From the NCBI RefSeq assembly GCF_003614885.1, contig NZ_QZMS01000007.1:1550001-1614000 (forward strand): 64,000 nt of DNA, written 5' to 3'. This DNA is from Photobacterium salinisoli. Its GTDB lineage: Bacteria; Pseudomonadota; Gammaproteobacteria; Enterobacterales; Vibrionaceae. Numbering within the stretch: position 1 is the first letter of the stretch; each line of letters begins with the position of its first letter. Both the position numbers and the translations under genes were made by a program. The notes beneath the pieces were generated by a model. The model searched no databases, was not told the origin of the DNA, and saw nothing but the letters and a program-made list of their open reading frames with translations. Of this stretch, positions 30,624 to 42,083 are shown in pieces.

Positions 30624-31745
30624 ATGATCATCGGTGTGCCTAAAGAAATCAAAGACCACGAATACCGAGTTGGCCTTGTTACCAGTAGTGTCAGAGAACT
30701 GGTTTCGCTGGGTCATCAGGTACTGATTGAAACCCAGGCCGGAGCAGGTATAGGGTTGTCCGATGCAGATTATCAATCTGCCGGAGCAACGATTCTTTCG
30801 ACTGCTTCAGAAGTTTTTACCAGATCAGAGCTAATTATTAAAGTAAAAGAACCCCAGACCGTCGAAAGAGCCATGCTTCGCGAAGGGCAAATTCTGTTCA
30901 CTTATCTGCATCTGGCCCCTGATTATGAGCAAACAAAGGAGCTGATTCAGAGCAAATCTATTTGTATTGCTTATGAAACGGTAAAAGACAACAAAGGCCG
31001 CCTTCCGTTACTGGCGCCCATGTCTGAAGTGGCCGGCAGGATGTCCGTTCAGGCCGCTGCGCAAACCCTGGAAAATTCCCGCGGCGGCAGAGGTTTACTG
31101 CTCAGTGGCGTACCCGGCGTAGAACCGGCTAAAGTCCTCATTTTAGGCGGTGGCGTTGTGGGCTCCAATGCCGCCCGTCTGGCGGTGGGGATGCGGGCCG
31201 ATGTCACTGTGTTGGATCGCAATCTGGATACGTTAAGAGCACTGGATTGTGAATTTCAGGGCAAAGTGAAACTGCTTTATTCCACGGACGATCTGATTGA
31301 CCGTCTGGTGCCGGATACTGATGTTATTATCGGCGCGGTGCTCATTCCCGGCGCGGCGGCCCCTAAACTCATCACAGCCGATCACGTCAAAGCTATGAAG
31401 CACGGTTCATGCCTTGTGGATGTGGCGATTGATCAGGGCGGCTGTTTTGAGACTTCTCATCCGACCACACATACAAATCCAACCTTCATTGTGGACAATG
31501 TCGTGCACTACTGTGTGGCCAACATGCCCGGTGCAGTGGCACGAACCTCAGCTTTTGCACTGAACAATGCCACCCTGCCTTATATTATTAACCTGGCTGG
31601 GAACGGCTATAAACAGGCATTACTGGGCGATCCCGGATTTCTCGCCGGGTTAAATGTGATCCACGGCAAAGTGACTTATCGCGAAGTGGCTGAGGCCTTT
31701 AACCTTCACTATACCGACCCGACTGTCGCCCTCAGCATGCACTGA
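30624..31745 (+). CDS. ald: Alanine dehydrogenase
   Basis: Ald interconverts L-alanine and pyruvate plus ammonia using NAD. It has 373 aa, with the N-terminal signature IIGVPKEIKDHEYRVG, catalytic Lys in IIKVKEPQ near residue 74 and His in LFTYLHLAPD near 96. The Rossmann motif GGGVVGSNAARLAVGM lies near residue 174, and PGAVARTSAFALNNATLPY is close to the C-terminus. AAGGAG precedes ATG 30624. Divergence from lrp is a common vibrio arrangement, consistent with alanine or leucine control. Confidence 0.98.
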   Translation: MIIGVPKEIKDHEYRVGLVTSSVRELVSLGHQVLIETQAGAGIGLSDADYQSAGATILSTASEVFTRSELIIKVKEPQTVERAMLREGQILFTYLHLAPDYEQTKELIQSKSICIAYETVKDNKGRLPLLAPMSEVAGRMSVQAAAQTLENSRGGRGLLLSGVPGVEPAKVLILGGGVVGSNAARLAVGMRADVTVLDRNLDTLRALDCEFQGKVKLLYSTDDLIDRLVPDTDVIIGAVLIPGAAAPKLITADHVKAMKHGSCLVDVAIDQGGCFETSHPTTHTNPTFIVDNVVHYCVANMPGAVARTSAFALNNATLPYIINLAGNGYKQALLGDPGFLAGLNVIHGKVTYREVAEAFNLHYTDPTVALSMH

Positions 31746-31773
31746 CATGTGCCCGTGCTGTTTCGCTGACCTG

Positions 31774-31805
31774 AGCGCTGAAAACATAGTTTCCGGCGCT
31801 TTTTC
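31774..31805 (+). terminator. Terminator of ald
   Basis: AGCGC / GCGCT closing an imperfect 12-bp stem, with TTTTTC after it, 28 bases downstream of the ald stop. Confidence 0.75.
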
Positions 31806-31882
31806 TTTGAGTTTACGGCACAGCTATGGTCTGCTCTTTCCTTACGCCTGCATTTTCCCTACAATCGATGCCTTATTGATAA

Positions 31883-32869
<987 letters not shown>

Positions 32870-32882
32870 AACTGAAACTACG

Positions 32883-32909
32883 GCCACGGCGATCGACCGT
32901 GGCTTTTTT
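32883..32909 (+). terminator. Terminator of trxB
   Basis: GCCACGG / CCGTGGC stem, 7-base loop and six T, 14 bases past the trxB stop. Confidence 0.9.
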
Positions 32910-32965
32910 GCCTTCCCCCTTTGGGAAACCAGAATTTGACCAACCATACAGCGCTACTTTAAAAA

Positions 32966-34738
32966 ATGGATAAACAATTACAGCGCGAATTGACCAAATG
33001 GTTAAAATCGCAAAGCAAGCTTGCCAAACCCTGGCTCATGCTGAGTGTCGGCATGGGATTCCTGTCGGGTCTACTCCTGGTTGCCCAGGCCGGACTGCTC
33101 GCCTACATATTGCAGCAACTGATCATTGAACAGACTGACAAATACCAGCTGATCACACATTTTGCAGGTCTGATCGCTGTGGTTGCACTTCGTGCCGCCT
33201 GCAGCTGGGGCCGTGAAGTGGCTGGATACCGGTGCGGTGAGCATATCCGCCTGCATATCCGCCAGTTGATTATTCAGCGACTGCATCAGCTTGGCCCGGC
33301 GTTTATCAAAGGCCGGCCTGCCGGTTCCTGGGCCAGCCTGATTCTGGAACAGGTCGAAGAAATGCAGGATTTCTTTGCCCGCTATATCCCCCAGATGGCG
33401 CTGTCTGTCCTTATTCCGGTCGTCATCCTGGTGGCGGTATTCCCGTTTAACTGGGCTGCCGGTCTGATTTTCCTGATCACAGCGCCGTTAGTGCCCTTGT
33501 TCATGGCACTGGTCGGTATGGGAGCGGCCGATGCAAGCCGGCGCAACTTTACCGCCATGCAGCGTCTGTCCGGCCACTTTTATGACCGCCTGCAGGGCCT
33601 GGCAACACTGCGACTGTTCAATCGTGCAGACGCCGAAGCAGAAAATCTGCATGATGCCGCCGATACACTGCGCAAACGCACCATGGAAGTGCTGCGCATG
33701 GCCTTCCTGTCATCAGCCGTTCTGGAATTTTTCACGGCCATTTCCATTGCGCTGGTCGCAGTCTATTTTGGTTTTTCTTTCATTGGCGAGCTGGATTTCG
33801 GCCATTATGGCCTGCCGATCACTTTGTTCACTGGTTTCTTTATTCTGTTATTAGCCCCTGAGTTCTATCAGCCGCTGAGAGATCTGGGCACCTTTTACCA
33901 CGCCAAAGCGCAAGCCATTGGCGCGGCAGAATCCATAGTCGCTTTCCTCAATACCCAAGCCGACGACATGAGTCAGGGTGAACAGCCGCTGCCCTCTCCC
34001 GAGACCATCCGCATCAGTCTGACCGACGTTAAAGTGCTGAGCCCGCAAGGACAGGTTCTGGCAGGGCCGCTGAGTTTTGATATTGATGCCAAACAACAAG
34101 TGGCTTTGGTTGGCCCCAGTGGGGCAGGTAAAACCAGCCTGCTGAATGCCCTGCTGGGTTTTCTGCCCTATGAAGGCAGCATCAAAGTAAATGGTGCTGA
34201 ACTGCGCGATATCGACCCGGCTCAATGGCGCCAGGCTATCAGCTGGGTTGGTCAAAACCCGCTGCTTATCCACGGCAGCATTCGCGATAACATTATGCTG
34301 GGTAATCCAAACGCCACTGACGAGCATGTCCGGCAAGTAGCGGACAATGCCTTCGCCAATGAGTTTATTCAACATCTGGAACGGGGCTTGGATCATCCGG
34401 TCGGTGATCGTTCAGCTGGTTTGTCCGTGGGTCAGGCACAGCGACTGGCCGTCGCCCGCGCCCTGCTTCAGAACGGTAGTTTCTGGCTGCTGGATGAACC
34501 CACTGCCAGCCTGGATGCTAACAGCGAACAGCTGGTGCAACAGAGCCTTAATCAGGCAACACAAGGCCAGACGACTCTGATGATCAGCCACCGTCTCGAC
34601 CAGCTGAGCAATATGGATAAGGTGCTGGTTCTGGAAAACGGCCACATTGTTCAACAGGGCCATTTCAGCCAGATCAGCCGCGAAGGCTTATTAGCAGACA
34701 TGTTGTCACACACAGATAAGAGGGATCTCGATGCGTGA
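32966..34738 (+). CDS. cydD: CydDC heterodimeric ABC transporter, CydD subunit
   Basis: CydD forms with CydC an inner-membrane ABC exporter that moves glutathione and cysteine and/or haem, and is needed for cytochrome bd assembly. Six membrane helices occupy about residues 20-310. Walker A GPSGAGKTS is near residue 381, the signature LSVGQAQR near 486 and Walker B WLLDEP near 506. The 590-aa sequence starts like E. coli CydD (MDKQLQRELTKWL). No clear Shine-Dalgarno precedes ATG 32966. A TTGACC-N17-TTTAAA pair lies so close to the ATG that a transcript from it would begin inside the gene. Confidence 0.96.
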   Translation: MDKQLQRELTKWLKSQSKLAKPWLMLSVGMGFLSGLLLVAQAGLLAYILQQLIIEQTDKYQLITHFAGLIAVVALRAACSWGREVAGYRCGEHIRLHIRQLIIQRLHQLGPAFIKGRPAGSWASLILEQVEEMQDFFARYIPQMALSVLIPVVILVAVFPFNWAAGLIFLITAPLVPLFMALVGMGAADASRRNFTAMQRLSGHFYDRLQGLATLRLFNRADAEAENLHDAADTLRKRTMEVLRMAFLSSAVLEFFTAISIALVAVYFGFSFIGELDFGHYGLPITLFTGFFILLLAPEFYQPLRDLGTFYHAKAQAIGAAESIVAFLNTQADDMSQGEQPLPSPETIRISLTDVKVLSPQGQVLAGPLSFDIDAKQQVALVGPSGAGKTSLLNALLGFLPYEGSIKVNGAELRDIDPAQWRQAISWVGQNPLLIHGSIRDNIMLGNPNATDEHVRQVADNAFANEFIQHLERGLDHPVGDRSAGLSVGQAQRLAVARALLQNGSFWLLDEPTASLDANSEQLVQQSLNQATQGQTTLMISHRLDQLSNMDKVLVLENGHIVQQGHFSQISREGLLADMLSHTDKRDLDA

Positions 34739-36452
34739 TTTAATCCCTTACATTAAACTTTACCGTCGTCATTGGTTTGGCCTGACTCTGGGTATGTTGC
34801 TGGGCCTGGCGACCCTTTTGGCTGCCATGAGCCTGCTGACACTGTCTGGCTGGTTCCTGGCCGCTTCCGCTGTTGCGGGTATGACGATTGCCCGCGAAAC
34901 CTTCAACTATATGTTACCTGCATCGGGTGTGCGCGGTTTTTCCATCGCCCGTACTGCTGGCCGGTGGGGTGAACGTGTTGTCAGCCACAATGCAACCTTT
35001 AAGCTGCTGGCTGATCTGCGCATTTTCTTTTTTCGTAAGCTCATTCCGCTGATTCCCGGTCGTCAGACCAATCTGCGTGATGCCGATTTGCTCAACCGCC
35101 TGGTTGCCGATGTGGATGCAATGGACCATGTCTACCTGCGGCTGATCAGCCCCTTACTGATTGGGGTGATCGGTATACTGGCGATAAGCGGCTTTCTGGC
35201 CTGGTTTGACCCGGCGCTTGGCCTGGTTCTCGGATGTCTGCTGTTTACCCTGCTACTTTCTCTGCCGGTTATTTTTTATAAACTGGGCAAGAAGCACGGT
35301 GAAACGCTGACGATGGCAAAAGCCGGATTCAGAATACGCCTGCTCGACTGGTTACAGGGCCAGGCTGAGCTCTTACTGTTTAACGCAGAGCCAGCGTACA
35401 GGGAGCGGACACTGAGTGAACAAAGTCAGCTGCTGCTGGCACAACGTCGCATGGCCAGCCTGACAGGGATGGCAAATGCAATGTTAATGCTGGCAACCGG
35501 ATGGTCTTTGGTACTTATGCTATGGTTAGCGGCTGACGGTGTGGGAGGCAGCACGCCCGATCCTATGATTGCGCTGGCGGCTTTTGCCACTATGGCCAGC
35601 TTTGAGCTGATGATGCCGGTTGCCGGGGCTTTCCAGTATCTGGGACAAACGCTATCCTCGGCCAGACGCCTGAATGAAATTATTCATGCCACACCCGACA
35701 CACAATTTGATCCTCAGGGCCATCAAGCCAGTGTCAGGGGCGAGATTAAGATTCAAGACGTCAGCTTTAGCTACTTCGGCAGCGAACAACCCGTGCTCAA
35801 CCATGTCACTCTTGAGCTCAAAGCCGGTGAAAAACTGGCGCTGCTTGGACGCACAGGCTGCGGTAAATCAACCCTGCTGCAATTGCTGACCCGTAACTGG
35901 GACCCGCAGCAGGGCCAGATAACACTGGATGGCACACCGCTTTGTCAATGGCAGGAAGCAGCACTGCGTGATGCTGTCAGTGTGGTCAGCCAGCGTGTTG
36001 ATATCTTTAACGGCACAGTTCGGGATAACCTGCAATTAGCAAAACCGGATGCAACCGACAACGAGCTGACAACCGTACTGACCAAAGTCGGACTGGCGAA
36101 ACTGCTGGATGGTAATGGCCTGAATACCTGGCTGGGTGATGGCGGACGGCAAATTTCCGGGGGCGAACGCCGCCGTATGGGAATCGCCCGAGCGCTTTTG
36201 CATGATGCCCCTATTTTACTGCTTGATGAACCAACCGAAGGGCTGGACCGCCGGACTGAACAACAGATTCTGTCTTTGCTGTTCGAGCACATGCCGAATA
36301 AAACAGTCGTCTTCATCACCCACCGTCTGGTGGGGCTGGAGCAAATGGATCAGATATGCCTGATGGATCAGGGCGACATCATAGAACGTGGTGATCACGC
36401 ATCCCTGATGGCTCTGAACGGGCGCTACACTGAACTCTGGCGCAGGGTTTAA
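34731..36452 (+). CDS. cydC: CydDC heterodimeric ABC transporter, CydC subunit
   Basis: This is the partner half-transporter of CydD, overlapping it by 8 bases and so translationally coupled. An N-terminal six-helix domain is followed by an ATPase domain with Walker A GRTGCGKST near residue 373, signature SGGERRRMG near 476 and Walker B LLLDEPTEGLD. Length 573 aa equals E. coli CydC. An export defect in this pair typically gives loss of cytochrome bd and an over-oxidised or over-reduced periplasm. Confidence 0.97.
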   Translation: MRDLIPYIKLYRRHWFGLTLGMLLGLATLLAAMSLLTLSGWFLAASAVAGMTIARETFNYMLPASGVRGFSIARTAGRWGERVVSHNATFKLLADLRIFFFRKLIPLIPGRQTNLRDADLLNRLVADVDAMDHVYLRLISPLLIGVIGILAISGFLAWFDPALGLVLGCLLFTLLLSLPVIFYKLGKKHGETLTMAKAGFRIRLLDWLQGQAELLLFNAEPAYRERTLSEQSQLLLAQRRMASLTGMANAMLMLATGWSLVLMLWLAADGVGGSTPDPMIALAAFATMASFELMMPVAGAFQYLGQTLSSARRLNEIIHATPDTQFDPQGHQASVRGEIKIQDVSFSYFGSEQPVLNHVTLELKAGEKLALLGRTGCGKSTLLQLLTRNWDPQQGQITLDGTPLCQWQEAALRDAVSVVSQRVDIFNGTVRDNLQLAKPDATDNELTTVLTKVGLAKLLDGNGLNTWLGDGGRQISGGERRRMGIARALLHDAPILLLDEPTEGLDRRTEQQILSLLFEHMPNKTVVFITHRLVGLEQMDQICLMDQGDIIERGDHASLMALNGRYTELWRRV

Positions 36453-36465
36453 CACTAGTAGCAGA

Positions 36466-36495
36466 AAGGCGCTGGAGCGATTCCAGCGCCTTTTT
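36466..36495. terminator. Terminator between cydC and the glycine-zipper gene
   Basis: AAGGCGCTGGA / TCCAGCGCCTT stem with five T; the genes are convergent. Confidence 0.9.
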
Positions 36496-36519
36496 CTCGT
36501 TCCAACTCACCGGTTCAGG

Positions 36520-36984
36520 CTATGGATAAGTGCGGTCAACTCTGACCCCTTCATCAAAATAGAGAATCCGGACATTATCGCCTGACTGAAACAGCATAGT
36601 CGGATCAATATCCTGAATCACATCCACCAACTTGCCTTCATCCGTTTTTATCAGCAATTCCACCAGCTTGTACTGCCGGATTGACTGGCCAATATGCTGA
36701 TTTTTATAGGCAATCCCAGCCCCCGCCAAAGCGCCAACAGTGGTCGCCACCTCACGGCCATGCCCGCCTCCGAACTGGTTACCTATCAAGCCGCCCACCA
36801 CTGCACCCAATAAAGTCTGCCAGCCGTTATGTTCGGAGTTGACCACTTGCTGCTGGGTAATATAACGTACCGTTTCCAGTTGGCCGAAAACAACCTGATT
36901 GACTGGACGCGCCTGATTTCGATTATAAGGCGCGGCTTGCGATACGCATGTAAACAACAAAACGAACCATAACCACTTTCTCAT
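36520..36984 (-). CDS. Glycine-zipper (2TM) envelope protein
   Basis: This 154-aa exported protein starts at ATG 36984 with GGAG nine bases upstream. Residues 1-18 form a signal peptide (MRKWLWFVLLFTCVSQAA). A cysteine is present in it, but LFTC is not a good lipobox, so a soluble or membrane-associated form is likelier than a lipoprotein. The middle has a glycine-zipper hairpin (LLGAVVGGLIGNQFGGGHGRE then TVGALAGAGIAY), the hallmark of the Rick_17kDa/SlyB-like family of outer-membrane-associated proteins. The C-terminal half is beta-rich (QYKLVELLIKT). Function is unknown; envelope stability is a guess by family. Confidence 0.75.
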   Translation of the reverse strand: MRKWLWFVLLFTCVSQAAPYNRNQARPVNQVVFGQLETVRYITQQQVVNSEHNGWQTLLGAVVGGLIGNQFGGGHGREVATTVGALAGAGIAYKNQHIGQSIRQYKLVELLIKTDEGKLVDVIQDIDPTMLFQSGDNVRILYFDEGVRVDRTYP

Positions 36985-37014
36985 ACTGATATTCTCCACC
37001 TACATTGTATTTAT

Positions 37015-37716
37015 ATGGCTATATATTTGCCTGAGCTCGACTCAGTCGACTTACAGTTTCCCCATCCGAGCACGGCGCTTGATGATCCCAATGGCCTGCT
37101 GGCATTTGGTGGTGATCTCAGTGCCCAGCGGCTTATTCATGCTTACCGGCAAGGCATCTTCCCCTGGTACGCTGAGGGTGAGCCCCTGTTATGGTGGAGC
37201 CCGTCTCCCAGAGCGATTATCCTGCCAGAGATGTTTCAGCCAAGTAAGAGTCTGAAAAAGTTTTACCGCAGATCAGGCTATCAGGTCACTCTCAACCATG
37301 CCTGTCATCAGGTCATTGAGAAATGCGCTTACAGTCGCGGTGTTGATGCCACCTGGATCACTTCCGCCATGATTAAAGCGTACCAGCACTTACATAACCA
37401 GGGCCATTGCCATTCCGTTGAAGTCTGGCATGACGGCCAGCTTGTTGGCGGCTTATATGGCATTAGTGTAGGTACTGTCTTTTGCGGCGAATCCATGTTT
37501 TCTCTCGCCGACAATGCCTCCAAGATCGCACTCTGGCATTTCTGCCGGCATTTCAGCGCTCATAACGGCAGCCTTATCGACTGCCAGATTATGAACTCAC
37601 ACCTCGCCTCTCTGGGCGCCCGGGATGTATCTCGTGACGCATTTTTGCAAACCTTGGATCAACAGAGATGCGCCATACTTAAATCAGGTTGTTATTCGCC
37701 CCAGGTCATTGCGTAG
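37015..37716 (+). CDS. aat: Leucyl/phenylalanyl-tRNA--protein transferase
   Basis: Aat transfers Leu or Phe from aminoacyl-tRNA to proteins with N-terminal Arg or Lys, marking them for ClpS-ClpAP. It carries the family blocks NGLLAFGGDLS, YRQGIFPWY, WWSPSPRAII, GLYGISVGTVFCGESMFS and NASKIALWHFC. The 233-aa length equals the family norm. It is followed after 9 bases by bpt, which supplies the other branch of the pathway. Confidence 0.98.
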   Translation: MAIYLPELDSVDLQFPHPSTALDDPNGLLAFGGDLSAQRLIHAYRQGIFPWYAEGEPLLWWSPSPRAIILPEMFQPSKSLKKFYRRSGYQVTLNHACHQVIEKCAYSRGVDATWITSAMIKAYQHLHNQGHCHSVEVWHDGQLVGGLYGISVGTVFCGESMFSLADNASKIALWHFCRHFSAHNGSLIDCQIMNSHLASLGARDVSRDAFLQTLDQQRCAILKSGCYSPQVIA

Positions 37717-37725
37717 TAGGTTATC

Positions 37726-38415
37726 ATGAGTCTTCCCACAATACGTTTAGGCTTTACTCCGGAAATCAGCTGCAGTTATTTGCCTGAGCAAAAAGAGCAA
37801 CTTGGCGTAGTTGTTGACCATCGCTGGCTAACGGCTTCTGGCTATGGCGCTCTGCTCGGCTGCGGATATCGTCGCAGCGGTCAGGCCATTTATAAACCTA
37901 TGTGCGACCAGTGCCATGCCTGTACTCCCCTTCGCGTTGACTGTACCAACTTCACTCCCAGCAAAAGCCAGAAAAGACAGTTAAAACAGCTTAATGGCTT
38001 TCGGGCAGAATTCAAAAGCCAGCTTGATGATGGCTGGTTCCCTCTCTACGAGCAATATATCCGGGAAAGACACGCGCACGGGGCCATGTACCCGGCAAGC
38101 AGAAAGCAGTTTTTTGAGTTTTGCCAGGCAAACTGGGTAGAAACCCGTTTTTTGCACCTCTATCAGGATGAGCAATTGCTGGCCGTCGCCGTCACCGATT
38201 TTTTTGACCAGGCACTGAGCGCTGTCTATACCTTCTTCGAGCCGAACTACCCGTTATCGCTCGGAACCCTCTGCGTGCTCACGCAAATCCAGTACTGCCG
38301 GGATACCGGACGCCGCTGGCTCTACCCTGGTTACCAGATTGATGACTGTCCTGCGATGAACTATAAAACCCGCTTCAAGCCTTACCAACAGCTGATTCAG
38401 GGCAAATGGCAATAA
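37726..38415 (+). CDS. bpt: Aspartate/glutamate leucyltransferase
   Basis: Bpt is an ATE1-homologous transferase that adds Leu to N-terminal Asp or Glu in Vibrio-type bacteria, extending the bacterial N-degron rule beyond that of E. coli. The N-terminal part has the Cys cluster MCDQCHACTPLRVD near residues 57-70; the transferase domain carries SAVYTFFEPNYPLSLGT and YPGYQIDDCPAMNYK. Length is 229 aa. It is coupled to aat and followed by infA. The name ate is used in some annotations; arginyl transfer is not expected in this group. Confidence 0.96.
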   Translation: MSLPTIRLGFTPEISCSYLPEQKEQLGVVVDHRWLTASGYGALLGCGYRRSGQAIYKPMCDQCHACTPLRVDCTNFTPSKSQKRQLKQLNGFRAEFKSQLDDGWFPLYEQYIRERHAHGAMYPASRKQFFEFCQANWVETRFLHLYQDEQLLAVAVTDFFDQALSAVYTFFEPNYPLSLGTLCVLTQIQYCRDTGRRWLYPGYQIDDCPAMNYKTRFKPYQQLIQGKWQ

Positions 38416-38580
38416 GATTATTATTTATTCCCCCTTCCTCAGCCTCATTAAAAGGAACGAAGTTTGCAACAAAAGCTGACAAAGAGCAGCAGCGAGGGTA
38501 AAATTGCGGGCCTGAACTTTACACTTAAACAGTTTCAAGGCATTATCCGGCCCAATAAGATGCAAGGCACGGTAGCCTAA

Positions 38581-38808
<228 letters not shown>

Positions 38809-38884
38809 TTTGCGCCGGGCTGGTGATATCAGACTGGCCCTGCTGCGAAGTACACATTACTATCGCCTTAATCACTAAGGCATA

Positions 38885-38912
38885 AAAAACGGGACTCTCA
38901 GGTCCCGTTTTT
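38885..38912. terminator. Bidirectional terminator between infA and clpA
   Basis: AACGGGAC / GTCCCGTT stem flanked by A and T runs; the genes converge. Confidence 0.9.
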
Positions 38913-38941
38913 ATTGGCAGTGACCGCTGGATAATCAAGCT

Positions 38942-41206
38942 TTAGTGCGCAGGTTCCATTTCACTGCTAAAGCGGAAATCCAGTGTGCCATCATCCTTCA
39001 AAGTAACACGCACCGAGCCACCATTGACCAGCGAGCCAAACAATAACTCGTTCGCCATCGGTTTTTTCAGGTTTTCCTGAATCACCCTGGCCATTGGACG
39101 GGCTCCCATAGACTTGTCGTAGCCTTTATCTGCCAGCCACTCGCGGGCTTCGTTTGACACTTCCATGGAGACACCACGCGCATCCAGCTGGGCCTGCAAC
39201 TCAACAATGAATTTATCAACAACTTGATTGATAACATCTTTTTCCAGGTGATTAAACCAAATAATGTTATCCAGACGGTTACGGAATTCAGGCGCAAAGA
39301 CCCGCTTGATTTCCGACATCGCATCATGGCTGTGATCCTGTTGCACCAGACCAATGGATTTACGTACAGTCTCCTGAACACCGGCATTGGTCGTCATCAC
39401 CAAAATTACGTTGCGAAAATCCGCTTTACGTCCGTTGTTATCCGTCAGGGTCCCGTTGTCCATCACTTGCAGCAGCAGGTTAAAGACATCCGGATGCGCC
39501 TTCTCTATTTCGTCCAGCAGCACAACCGAGTGCGGGTGCTTGATCACGGCATCAGTCAGCAATCCACCCTGATCAAAACCAACATAACCCGGAGGTGCAC
39601 CAATCAAACGGCTGACAGTATGGCGTTCCATATACTCAGACATATCAAACCTCAGCAGTTCAATGCCCAGCATTTTCGCCAGTTGCACCGTCACCTCGGT
39701 TTTACCTACCCCTGTCGGGCCGGCAAACAGAAATGAACCTACGGGCTTATTGTCTGCCCCTAATCCGGCACGGCTAAGTTTGATGACTTCGGTCAGCGCT
39801 TCGATTGCCTTGTCCTGACCAAAGACCAGCATTTTGAGCTTATTGTCCAGGTTCAGCAGAACTTCTTTATCGCTGGAAGAAACCGATTTTTCAGGAATCC
39901 GGGCAATACGCGCAATCATGGCTTCAATGTCGCTGACATTGATGGTTTTCTTACGCTTACTGACAGGTGCCAGACGGCAACGCGCACCGGCTTCATCAAT
40001 GACATCAATCGCTTTATCCGGTAAATGACGTTCATTGATATATTTAGCAGAAAGCTCAACCGCTGCCCGAATGGCTTTATTGGTGTACCTGACTTCATGG
40101 TGGGCTTCGTATTTCGTTTTCAGCCCCATGAGGATTTTCGTGGTATCGTCCAATGAAGGTTCAACAATATCAATTTTCTGGAATCGGCGAGCCAGCGCTC
40201 TCTCTTTCTCAAAGATATTGCTGTATTCCTGATAGGTGGTTGACCCCATACAACGGATTTTACCGCTGCTCAGCAAAGGCTTGATCAGATTAGCCGCATC
40301 AACCTGACCACCAGAAGCCGCACCCGCGCCTATAATGGTGTGAATTTCATCGATAAACAGTACGGCTTTTTCTTCTTTCTCAAGCTGCTTCAAAATCGCT
40401 TTGAAGCGTTTCTCAAAGTCGCCACGATACTTGGTGCCGGCTAACAAGGAGCCGATATCCAGCGAGTAGATAACACAATCTTTGATAATGTCGGGGACCT
40501 GACCTTCAACGATACGCCAGGCAAGGCCTTCCGCGATAGCCGTTTTACCCACCCCGGCTTCACCGACCAGCAATGGGTTATTTTTACGACGACGGCACAA
40601 CACCTGAACGGTACGTTCAAGCTCATACTCACGGCCAATTAACGGGTCGATCGCACCGGCCCGGGCCAATTGATTAAGATTGGTAGCAAAATTTTCCAGG
40701 CGATCTTCACCACCTTCTGCACGAGGATCATCGGGACTGACCTCTGACTGGTTCAAATCATCACTGTCACTGTCTTTTACTGTGCCATGAGAAATGAAAT
40801 TCACCACATCAAGACGGCTGATATCACTTTTCTTAAGCAGATAAGCCGCGTGCGATTCCTGCTCACTGAAGATAGCCACCAGCACATTCGCACCGGTCAC
40901 TTCGCTGCGACCCGACGACTGTACATGGAAAACCGCGCGTTGTAATACGCGCTGAAAACTCAGCGTTGGCTGGGTTTCCCTGCTTTCGTCATCGGCAGGG
41001 ATTAATGGCGTGGTTTGTTCAATGAAGGCATCCAGTTCTTTTCGAAGGGTGTCCAGATTAGCACGGCACGCTAACAGGGCTTCCTGGGCAGCAGGATTCT
41101 CCAGTAGCGCCAACAGCAGATGCTCAACCGTCATAAACTCATGGCGTTTTTCCCTTGCCCGCGCGAAGGCACCATTGAGACTGGTTTCAAGTTCTTTATT
41201 TAGCAT
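38942..41206 (-). CDS. clpA: ATP-dependent Clp protease ATP-binding subunit ClpA
   Basis: ClpA is the Hsp100 unfoldase that feeds ClpP, with ClpS as its N-degron adaptor. A ClpN double repeat covers residues 1-140. D1 has Walker A GEAGVGKT near residue 215, and D2 has GPTGVGKT near 494. The ClpP-contact loop of IGL type (here SIGLVQ) lies near 615. Length 754 aa (E. coli 758). It lies 46 bases downstream of clpS and is co-transcribed. Confidence 0.98.
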   Translation of the reverse strand: MLNKELETSLNGAFARAREKRHEFMTVEHLLLALLENPAAQEALLACRANLDTLRKELDAFIEQTTPLIPADDESRETQPTLSFQRVLQRAVFHVQSSGRSEVTGANVLVAIFSEQESHAAYLLKKSDISRLDVVNFISHGTVKDSDSDDLNQSEVSPDDPRAEGGEDRLENFATNLNQLARAGAIDPLIGREYELERTVQVLCRRRKNNPLLVGEAGVGKTAIAEGLAWRIVEGQVPDIIKDCVIYSLDIGSLLAGTKYRGDFEKRFKAILKQLEKEEKAVLFIDEIHTIIGAGAASGGQVDAANLIKPLLSSGKIRCMGSTTYQEYSNIFEKERALARRFQKIDIVEPSLDDTTKILMGLKTKYEAHHEVRYTNKAIRAAVELSAKYINERHLPDKAIDVIDEAGARCRLAPVSKRKKTINVSDIEAMIARIARIPEKSVSSSDKEVLLNLDNKLKMLVFGQDKAIEALTEVIKLSRAGLGADNKPVGSFLFAGPTGVGKTEVTVQLAKMLGIELLRFDMSEYMERHTVSRLIGAPPGYVGFDQGGLLTDAVIKHPHSVVLLDEIEKAHPDVFNLLLQVMDNGTLTDNNGRKADFRNVILVMTTNAGVQETVRKSIGLVQQDHSHDAMSEIKRVFAPEFRNRLDNIIWFNHLEKDVINQVVDKFIVELQAQLDARGVSMEVSNEAREWLADKGYDKSMGARPMARVIQENLKKPMANELLFGSLVNGGSVRVTLKDDGTLDFRFSSEMEPAH

Positions 41207-41252
41207 AAGGCACCTCCCCTAAATACCACTTGATTTGGCGTGCCGGAAAAAG

Positions 41253-41573
41253 TCAGGCTTTTTCCATGGTACACAGTAGCGGATGTTCATGCTCTCTTGC
41301 ATACATCATGACTTGAGCCACTTTGGTTTCAGCGACTTCGGCAGTAAAAATACCGCACACTGCCTTCCCCTCATAATGCACAGCCAGCATCAACTGTGTT
41401 GCTCTCTCCAAGTCCATGGAGAAGAACTTCTGTAACACTTCTATCACAAAATCCATCGGTGTGTAATCATCATTATTTAAAATCACTTTATACATCGATG
41501 GCGGCTTAACCTGAGTGTCCTCCTTATCAAGTATGTCTGACTCAGGGTTAATCCTTTCGCTTAACTTACTCAT
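41253..41573 (-). CDS. clpS: Clp protease adaptor ClpS
   Basis: ClpS binds N-degron residues (Leu, Phe, Trp, Tyr) and delivers them to ClpA. The fold is seen in [23 protein letters not shown], with His in [12 protein letters not shown] forming part of the binding pocket. Length 106 aa matches E. coli. The flexible N-terminal extension (residues 1-24), needed for delivery, is present. It is divergent from cspD, the E. coli order. Confidence 0.98.
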   Translation of the reverse strand: MSKLSERINPESDILDKEDTQVKPPSMYKVILNNDDYTPMDFVIEVLQKFFSMDLERATQLMLAVHYEGKAVCGIFTAEVAETKVAQVMMYAREHEHPLLCTMEKA

Positions 41574-41799
41574 AATCTCATCTTAGTCATTTGTTCAATC
41601 GGTTGCTAGATTGCGACGGACAAAAAAGATTTCATCCAAATGTTACAAGTCTTGCTTGACTGTCTAAGTCTTTTTACTAAAGTGTACCTTGTAGTAGATA
41701 CTAACTGCATCAAAATAGCATTTATATTCAAGTCATGTTAAAACAGTACTGATAAATAAATGCTAAATGGAAATTGAATGCAAAGAGGGATGTAAAAGC

Positions 41800-42024
41800 A
41801 TGGCAACAGGTACAGTTAAATGGTTCAACAACGCAAAAGGCTTCGGTTTCATTTGTCCTGAAAACGGTGAAGGCGATATCTTTGCACACTATTCAACTAT
41901 CCAGATGGAAGGATATCGAACGCTGAAAGCAGGTCAACAAGTTAACTACACCGTTCAAACTGGCCCGAAAGGCTATCACGCCAGTGAAATCGTCCCCATC
42001 GATGTTGAAAGCGCCAGTAAATAA
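41800..42024 (+). CDS. cspD: Cold-shock-like protein CspD
   Basis: CspD is a stationary-phase inhibitor of replication with a single cold-shock domain: RNP1 KGFGFI, RNP2 DIFAHYS. The start at ATG 41800 (MATGTVKWF) matches the family start; an in-frame ATG eleven codons upstream is less likely. Length 74 aa, the same as E. coli CspD. The divergent intergenic of 226 bases with clpS holds both promoters. Confidence 0.95.
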   Translation: MATGTVKWFNNAKGFGFICPENGEGDIFAHYSTIQMEGYRTLKAGQQVNYTVQTGPKGYHASEIVPIDVESASK

Positions 42025-42055
42025 ATGTAACTGACACATTTACATCACTTTATTC

Positions 42056-42083
42056 AGGTGGGCGACTGCTCACCTTTAGTTTT
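42056..42083 (+). terminator. Terminator of cspD
   Basis: AGGTGGGC / GCTCACCT stem (one G-T), GACT loop, then TTAGTTTTG, 31 bases past the stop. Confidence 0.75.
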
